NCBI GenBank assembly: GCA_922989275.2 | Contig: OV277871.1 | Location: forward strand, 29,832,693-29,896,692 | Length of the DNA stretch: 64,000 nt | Direction of reading: 5' to 3' | From: Gari tellinella | Lineage: Eukaryota; Mollusca; Bivalvia; Cardiida; Psammobiidae | In this document: one piece after another, positions 41,401-50,400 of the stretch | Layout of the letters: each line of letters starts with the position of its first letter | Position numbering within the stretch: the stretch's first letter is position 1 | The notes under the pieces: generated by a model | Seen by the model: the letters and a program-made list of their open reading frames with translations, nothing else | Databases searched by the model: none | Told to the model about the DNA's origin: nothing | Translations under genes and position numbers: made by a program

Positions 41401-44400
41401 CTGTAACTTGGAACACTATATATTCATACCATTATAATGTAAAAACACGTCATAAGACTAAGTAAGAAATATGTATGTTTTTGTTATTGCGCATGCCACG
41501 AGGTACATTGCATAAGTTATGGAAATAAAATATTTTTTTCTGTTTTGTTCTTTTGATAATTTATTGTACAATTAATTTCAGTGTAGACTCAGATCACAAG
41601 GCTCCTCCTTCAAATACTAATTTGCCACTACATTAGTATCTATTTCCACATAAACGCTTACGCCAGGACCTCCGTATTTGTTACATTACCATTTAGTCTT
41701 GTAAGACAATTGTTGTGATTCATTAAATTTCATACATTAGTTCTTTTTAGATTTCAAAAGTAAACGCTTACGCCATGGCCTCATATATTTGTGACAACAT
41801 TATCATCTAGTCTTGTAACACGACTGTTGTAATTTGGTACCTTGGTACTATTTGTTTCAGAACAAAAGCATATGTCAGGGCCCTTATCTTGTTGTTAAAG
41901 ACGATTGTTGTAGTTGGTAAAAAAGTAATACAACGCTCCCTCTCTACTACGTCACCCTATGGGAGACAAAAATGTGTGCGTTGTTCGGTGTGAGTCGTTA
42001 TAGGGAGGGGAATTTGTTTACATTTGCAAATAGCTTGAATTCAGATCAAACGCCGTGTAACGTGGTGTCTAATCTGGATTGAATCTTGCCACTCGTCATT
42101 AAGCCTTTTTCTTTCAAAATGTCCAGTAAGTAACCTTGAGAAAAACAGCAGACGACAACTTTTAGCATACGATATTACAGTAGTAAAAGCGTTAAACATA
42201 ATCGTTATGTTTAGGGAACTGTGTCAGGGGTCGTTGCAAGGAGGTGCTGATTATTGGGAGGGTCATTGTACGGAGGGAGTACTGTAGTATGAAAATATAA
42301 TTCCGTTAGTTGTATTTGTCCTAGAACAAACTCTTATGCCAGGGCCTCCGATATTTGTGAAATCGTCAACTAGTCTTGAAAGACGATTCTTGTTGTGACT
42401 GGTACAATTTGGTACCTAAAGTACTTTTTTTCAGAACAAATGCTTACGTCAGGGCCTCCGATATCTGTGACACCGCCATTAAGTCTTGTAAGACGATTGT
42501 CGTGATTGGTGAATATTTCATTCCCTCAGAAACCTACCTTTGTCGCCTATCGGAGCTTAAGGTAGAGTAACATTTACAAGCAGCAGGAATATATGTTTAA
42601 GATGATTAACTGTTGTTGTTGTTGTTGCTTTGAAGAATTTTTGTCCTCTAGATGTCATATATTGATGCATCATCCCATATATAGCTTCGAGTGGGAGTCA
42701 ATCCTTTTAACCCATTCCCCATAGAAGCGCCTTTTAGCAAATATGATTTATTCCTCCGCTGAAGAAAATAGTTCCAATTTAATCAGTCATGAATATATAT
42801 TATAGGGAATATTTTCAATATTCTAGAACACGATAGCTTAAAGCAGGATGAAAGTAAAGCAGAATGCGCCTTAAGGCGCATTCTGCTTTACTTTCAACCT
42901 GCTTTTAGTAGTCACATATCTTCAATACTATAAATAGGCTATCAGGTAAAGGGTTAAGCAACAAAAACAACAACAGTTACAGTGGAGAAAACGTTATTCT
43001 TTCCCAATAAACGCGTTTACGCTAAAACTATTTTTTCCATTGCAAACAGTTTGGAGCCAGATCAGACACCGGGTAACCCGGCGTCTGATCAGGCTCCAAA
43101 CTGTTTGTCACTCAGATCAACATGAATAGTCAAAATTGTCGAAAAGTTGTCCTTTTCTATGTTTTAGTGCAATGCGTTTGCGTACCTTTGCGTTTAAACG
43201 GGAAAGAATAACAGATTCTCCACTGTAAGCATAATCAATAACCACGCTTAACTAAACTATGGCATATGTTTTTAAAACGTTTGAGATAAGTCTGAGAGTT
43301 TTATAACGCCTTTAATTGGTCGGGTTTAAGCGTTCTGCTGAAATCTGACCAATCCAAAGCTTTAGAACTATCTGAGACTCAAATCAAACTCTGTATAGAC
43401 ATGGAGCCAGGTTTTAGTAGAAGAGGCATTCGGATATTGCAAAAGAGCGAGGACACATAACAACCCTTGAGGGTGTACTTTACTTTTAACCTGCTTTAAA
43501 TATTCACGTATCTTTAAAACTAGATGTAGGCTGTGGGGTAAAGGGATTAAACTGATGGTTACTTAATGCAGGACCATGTTAATGCAGAATATGTTTAACT
43601 GTCTTATTACATGTAGCTATACTTATACTTCGTCGTCGAATGATTGGTGCTACGTACAACAAATATTTGGGACTGAGGAATATGTTCGGTTTTCTTCGAT
43701 GAGCCTGATCGTCAGATGTTACATAGTAAAAATATGCCGTTATTCTTTCCAAATAAACGCGATAATGTTAAAACTGTGATGTCTTTTGCAAACCGTTTGA
43801 AGCCAGATCAGACGCCTGAGAATCCGGTGTCTGATCAGGATGCAATTTTTTTTCATGCAGAGTAAAATAAATCGTTGACCCTTTTTAAGGTATTCTACAA
43901 TTCAATTACATGTTCTACGCTTGCATTTAAATAGGAAATATAGAATATGTATTTCAATCTGAATGGCAAACATTTTGGAACCTGATCAGACGCAGGGCTA
44001 CCCGGCGTCTGTTCTGGCTGCAAGCTGTTTGCAATTAAAGTAGATTTAACATAAACACGATTACTTGGCTAGAATAACGTCTTCTCCATTGCATCCGTAG
44101 ATGACATTAAGTATTTTGTTACTTTATCCCCTTCACTGCCATGACGTCATCAATTTTAAACAATTGTCGTCTGCTTTTATTTGCCAAATTTAAATTTTAG
44201 GAATTTTTATTTAAGAAATATGGAAATGATTGTCAGACAGTTTGGGTTTTGATCAGACGCCGCGTCACGCGGCGTATGATCAAAATCCAAACTGTTTGCA
44301 AATAACCATTGCACTCGGGGTATGGCAGTGAAGTTAAATATTTCGTTTTTCTTCGTTCAAGTTTGATGGAACAAAGTTCGTGCCAACAGGCCATAGTGTG

Positions 44401-47400
44401 ACTGTGGGATCGGAATATCTCTCTTTGTACAGTGTAAGGTGTAAGATGCCCGTCAAGTCATCGACACATGGTAAGTACGGTAGCGTAACATTCTCATACA
44501 TTTGGGGAACATGTTAGTGCGACTTGTTACGTCTTTTTATGCCTTAAAACTTATTCCCGAACAGAAGAAAATAGTTCCAATTTATAGATGCATTAATATG
44601 CACCATGAGAAATGTTTCGCTATCCTAGCAGTTGATAGCTTAAAGCAAGCTAATGGTAAAGCAGAATGTTCTTTAAAACGCATTCTTGCTTTTCTTTCAG
44701 TCTGCAATAAGCAACTAACCGTTTTGAATACTAAAGACATATAGGATCTGCCATGAGTCGATGTTTAAGACAAGCTGATCTCAAACGAGTCTAGAATTGA
44801 AATGTTATTAAGCGAGCCTTGGCGAGCTTAATAACTTTTCTATTCTAGACGAGTTTGAGATCAACTTGTCTTAAACATTGACGAGTGACAGATTCTTTTT
44901 CTCACATAACCAACGATTTAAGTTATTCTTCAAAGCAATAAGCATTTTTTTAACCCCGGTGACGTCAAAACACCGTTATAAATAGTGACGTTATAGTGAC
45001 GTCATCAAAGTGATCTTACACATATTGGAGATAAGGATATTCGTCATCGTTGTTCGCTATAGAAAACAGGGGTTGTTATGTGAGAAAATTAAAGATTTAA
45101 AACCACTGCACGTAGACGCATATAAATAATTACGATCACTAAAAACAAGCTTTATTGATTTATAAAAGCCTGATTGCAGCTTAAAGCAAGGTGAAAGTAG
45201 AAACAGAAAGGTTCATTTATATACTGTTCCAGCGCAATATGTTCGTCATAATTAGTGTACTAAAGAAAACTACATTAAAAACCTATACAAAGAATGAGAC
45301 TCTGATCAGAGGGTTCTAAGAGGAGCCTTTTGAACATTTTCTCCTCTTAGAACCCTCTGATCAGGGTCTCATTCTTTGTATAGGTTCAATGTAATCTTCT
45401 TTTGAACATGGGGCCTCCGTGGCCTAGTGGTATAGTCACTGTGACTTACATCACTAAGCTCCTCACCGCTGTGAGTTCGAATACCAGTAGGGTCGTTCGG
45501 ATTTTTCATGTGGGAAAGCCTTCCAGCTGGCTTGCGGAAGGTCGGTGGTTCTACCCAGTTGTCGATTTGTGCCTGAAACAGTGCATACACGACTTCTGGG
45601 GTCTTCCTCTACCTATAATTAGCTGGACGTCGCGATATGACTGAAATACTGTTGACGTAAAATCAAAACAAACCTTTTGAACATGTCTTTTGGCAATATA
45701 TTAAAAAGAAATCCATATGTAGTGAAAACGGCTTTTACCAAATTGAAAACTGTAATATTCCACTTGAATATACAGGGGAGTGAGTGAAGCGACAAATACG
45801 GTTAACCCCTTCACTGCCGTGACGTCATCAAGTTTTAACAATTGCCGTCTGCTGTTTTTTCTCAAAATTAAATTTTAGCGATTTTCACTTAAGAAATATT
45901 GAAATGAGTGTCAAACAGTTTGAATCCTGATAAGACGCCGCGTTACGCGGCGTCTAATCAGGATTTAAACTGTTTGCAAATAACCGCTGTACTCGATGTA
46001 AGGCAATGAAGGGGTCAACTCTGGAAACATGTCACAGTTTGTACTTTGTAATCCTTAGCAATGTTCTGCATTATTTAATCCTGTGCTTATACAGTGAAAC
46101 CTCTCTATAACGGCCACTAAAACGAGAGCTAATTGATTGTGTAAATGACAGGTGACAGCTTAAAACAAGGTGACAGTAAAACAGAAAGCTCCTAAAGGAG
46201 CTTTCTGTTTTACTGTCACCATGCTTTAAGCAGTCACCTGTCGAAAACACCAAATAAATTATCACACTTTAGTTGTTGTTATAGAGAGGTTTTACTGTAT
46301 CTTGGATTCAGCACTCACATATTGGATTCATCTACTCTTAATCGACGGTTGAACATAAAAAGCTACCTGTACAAGCAAACTAAGCCATATTTTTTGTATT
46401 CAGGTAGCGCTGCCGTTGGCTACAACATTTCTGTGGCTACCAAAGGTGCTAAGTACAATAGCACAGTCCCGGTGTACATTGTCAACTCAACTTGCATGGA
46501 CTGTCAACTAAACGGAGGCAATTGTACTATCAAGGTACAGTGAACACACAGTTATTCAATCCCAATTTACCCATTTACGCTAAATAGATTTGCCCATGCT
46601 TAAATATTGAATTAGTCCATTTCTCATTTAAGGAAATACCTAGTCTAATGATTCATTTTCATTTTATTTATGATAGAAATTTCTGTAAGCAAACATTGCA
46701 GACTCATCAGACGACACATTAAGCGGCGTCTGATCTGATTATGCTGTTTGCATATGTCCCATTTATTGACGCTAAGTACAAATAGATAACTCGATACGAT
46801 TGTACAACAGTGCTCCCTCTTACAACGGCCCTCCCAACAACGATTCCCTCCTTACAACGACCCTTGCCGCAGTTCCCTAAACAGGACTAGTATGTCTAAC
46901 ATTTTTACTGCTGCAATATCGTCTGTTTAAAGTTGTTGTCTGCTGTTTTTCTCAAAGTTACATAATGGACATTTTGACAGAACTTTTTTTAATGACGAGT
47001 GACAATCAGCTTGAATCCAGATGTAACGCGGCGTCTGATCTGGATTCAGGCTGCTTGCAAATGTAAACCAATTTCCCTCCCTATAACGACTCCATCCGAA
47101 CAACGCACACAATTTTTGTCTCCCATTGGGTGTCGTTGTAGAGAGTATATATATATATAATGTCCATGTTCATTGCAAGCAGTTTCAAGCTAGGTCAGAC
47201 GCCGAGTGCCTCAGAGTCTGATTAGTATTCAAACTGCTTGTCATCCAGAATTGAATAAATCTCTAAGATTTTCAAACAAACGATCGTGTTCTACATGTTT
47301 TTTCATTGCGATTGCCTTTAGTATCGTTCATAGGAGCAATACATGTCAAATGAATATAGGGGAAACGTATGGTTTTCTTTTCCGTTGAATTCTTTCATTT

Positions 47401-50400
47401 TATCTTCAGTTTAAACATATTTTATTTCTGTGTTTTCAAAAGAAAGGGGTTGAGCTAAAAGTGCTCGGCAGTTTAAGTTCAGCCCTTTTACCAATACTAA
47501 TACTTAAAATACATTTACAACAATGGCGTTGTAAAATATAAATATACGTGGTAAATCAATGATACAGAAGAAATATTAGTCCAATCTAAAAAAAAAATGC
47601 ATCGTTACTATGAGGAGCGTTAAGTAGAACTTTTTTCTTCTAAAAACACGAATATGAAAAAACTATATATTGTCCATTGCAATCAGTTTGGAGCCAGTTT
47701 GGGTTGCGTTTCGGTTTTTGCATAAACTGGAAACTGCTTATATATAGATATAATGGATTTACTGATTTTCATGAAACATCACCATTCGCAGGCGGATACA
47801 TGTCTCATTGACGGCGTTTGTCGAGGGAAAGGAGAAGTCAGCTCGGCATCATCCAGTCACGTGTGTGATCCAAAGAAGAATAACAAACAGTGGTCAGGTA
47901 CGTAAAGCACAATTATTGAACGCCATAGCTGTCTTCTGTAGTGTGTTCAGTTACCACTGTTTGCTGTTTAGGTTAGCAGTTTGTGCCCCGTGTGCAGCGT
48001 GTAGAGTACAGCAGAGAAAACGTTTTATTTCCAAATAACCACGTTTTCGCTTCAGCTATTATTTTCATTGCAAACAGTTTGTAGCCAGATCAGACGCCGG
48101 GTAACCCGGCGTCTGATCAGGCTCCAAAATGTTTGCCACTGAGATTAAAACTGGTAATCTAAATTGTCAAAATGTTGTCATTTTCTATATTTCACTGCGA
48201 TGCGCTTGCGTTTTACCGAAATAATTCCGTTTTCTCCACTGTAATTCAGACCTGTAGCCATCTCGCAATCGATGGCCATCGATTTCGTTACTGAACACGC
48301 TACTGTTGTCACATTTCTTCTTGTGCATCCAAATAGATGCATGCTGTCTTATCAGTCCGAGCCATTAGTTCGAAGCTTTATGTAAACTGTTTTATTTAAT
48401 AGCCTATTATGTTAAATACCTATGCTAGTTTAAACATAATTTATCTAATAATATACAACATTTGTAAATAATAATTGTTTATCAGTTAGGATGGGAACGA
48501 AAGCAGAAGCGTATTTGGTTCTTCTCCTAGTCATTTTAGTTAAAACATACATGTGTTTTATTTCATAATCAAGTACCTATGCTGTTATGTTACAAAGTAG
48601 TCTCATCTTGTTAACTAGAACTGTGAATTTGTCTATAAAAAATCTTATCATGTTCACTATTCTTGTTGTTTTGTCATTATAATTATTATAGTGTTGACTT
48701 GTCCAAACTGTGTCTTTTTATGTTAAACGGCTATGTTAATTCAGTTAATTCATCACTTAAGAAAACGGTTCCAATTTATACAGTTGTTAATATATGTATT
48801 ATAAGAAATGGATGGTTTCTATATTCAATCAGATGGTAGCTCAAAGTAGGTTAAAAGTTAAGCAGAATGAGCATACAGTGCAATTGACCTTACTTCTAAT
48901 CTACTGCCAGTGGTCACCTACAGTGGAGAAAACGTTATTCTTTCCCTATTAACGCGTTTACGCTAAAACTATTATTTCCAATGCAAACAGTTTGGAGCCA
49001 GATCAGACGCCGGGTAACCCGGCGTCTGATCAGGCTCCAAACTGTTTGCCACCAAGATAAATATGAATTATCAGAATTGTCCAAAAGTTGTACTTTTCTA
49101 CGTTTTAGTGTTTTGCGTTTGCGTACGTTTGCGTTTAAACGGGAAAGAATAACAGATTCTCCACTGTATCTTCAACACTGGAAACAGGCTATGAAGTGCA
49201 GGGATAAACACTTTTTATTTCCATACGTTTGTACAAACATATGGCATACATTCACTATCAATATTATCCAAATACAATTGTCGAAACAATCGACACATTA
49301 CTCTCCTTTTATTATCATACTTTTGTACCAACATATACCATACAATATATACAACACAAAATCAATTGTCGAAACAGATGCTAAGTGAACCTCTGTTGAA
49401 TAACAACTAATCCTAAATAACCGGAATCTTATGTTAGTTTAAGCATATTTTATTGCCATATATGTGTACAGACATAAGGCATACATACAATATACAATAC
49501 AAATACAATTGTCAAATCTATTTCTAAGTTTACCTTTGTTGAATAACATTTAACCCATTTACTCCCAGTGGATTCTTCAATGTTTATATATTGGATTGGT
49601 CCATTTTTCTTATCAAAGGGATGCCTGGTTAAAATTTTCATTTTCATTTTGTTTTATTTTGAAATTCCTATCAGCAAACAGTGTAGACTTTGATCAGACA
49701 CCGCATTATGCGGCGTCTGATCAGAGTCTACACTGTTTGCCTATGCCCCATATATGGGATCGTGGGCACAAAATGGGTTAATCTCAAATAATCCGTGAAA
49801 TGTCCCTTGTTAGTTTAAACACCGCTTATTGTCATATATTTGTACGAACATAAAGCATAGTTACGTACAATATAAGTTAAACAAATAGAATATTTGTTAA
49901 ACTTTATACTGCACTTATGTTTTTTATCTAATATAAGAGAAAATGGTTGGTCCACAAGTAGCCTATACCAACATTGGTTTACATTGACCCGACCTTATTT
50001 GGGATTGGATAGTTGACAATCTGAATTATTATTCGAATCGAAAACGCATTGCAATATAGTGTAGAAAATGACAACTGTTTTTACAAGTCGGAATGCGAAT
50101 TTAATCTGAATGTCAAACAGTTTGGAGCCTAATTAGACACTCGGTTACCATCATGTGATATGGCTCCAAACTTTGAAACAATAGATTCAGCGTAAACGCG
50201 TTTATTGGGAAGGAATAACGTCTTCTCAACTGAACATAAAATCTTGCATTAACCTATTTTCTCACAGTAGGTGCTTCCATGCTTATACGTTGGATAAGTC
50301 CATTTTTTATTTAAAAGGGTACTTGGTCTTAATTTTCGTTTTGTATTTATACTAAAATTCCTATCAACATACACGGCGTCTGACCAGGATCGAAACTGTT

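Noticed and set aside
45402..45644. 80-codon frame
   Set aside because: It lies entirely in the tRNA-derived SINE.
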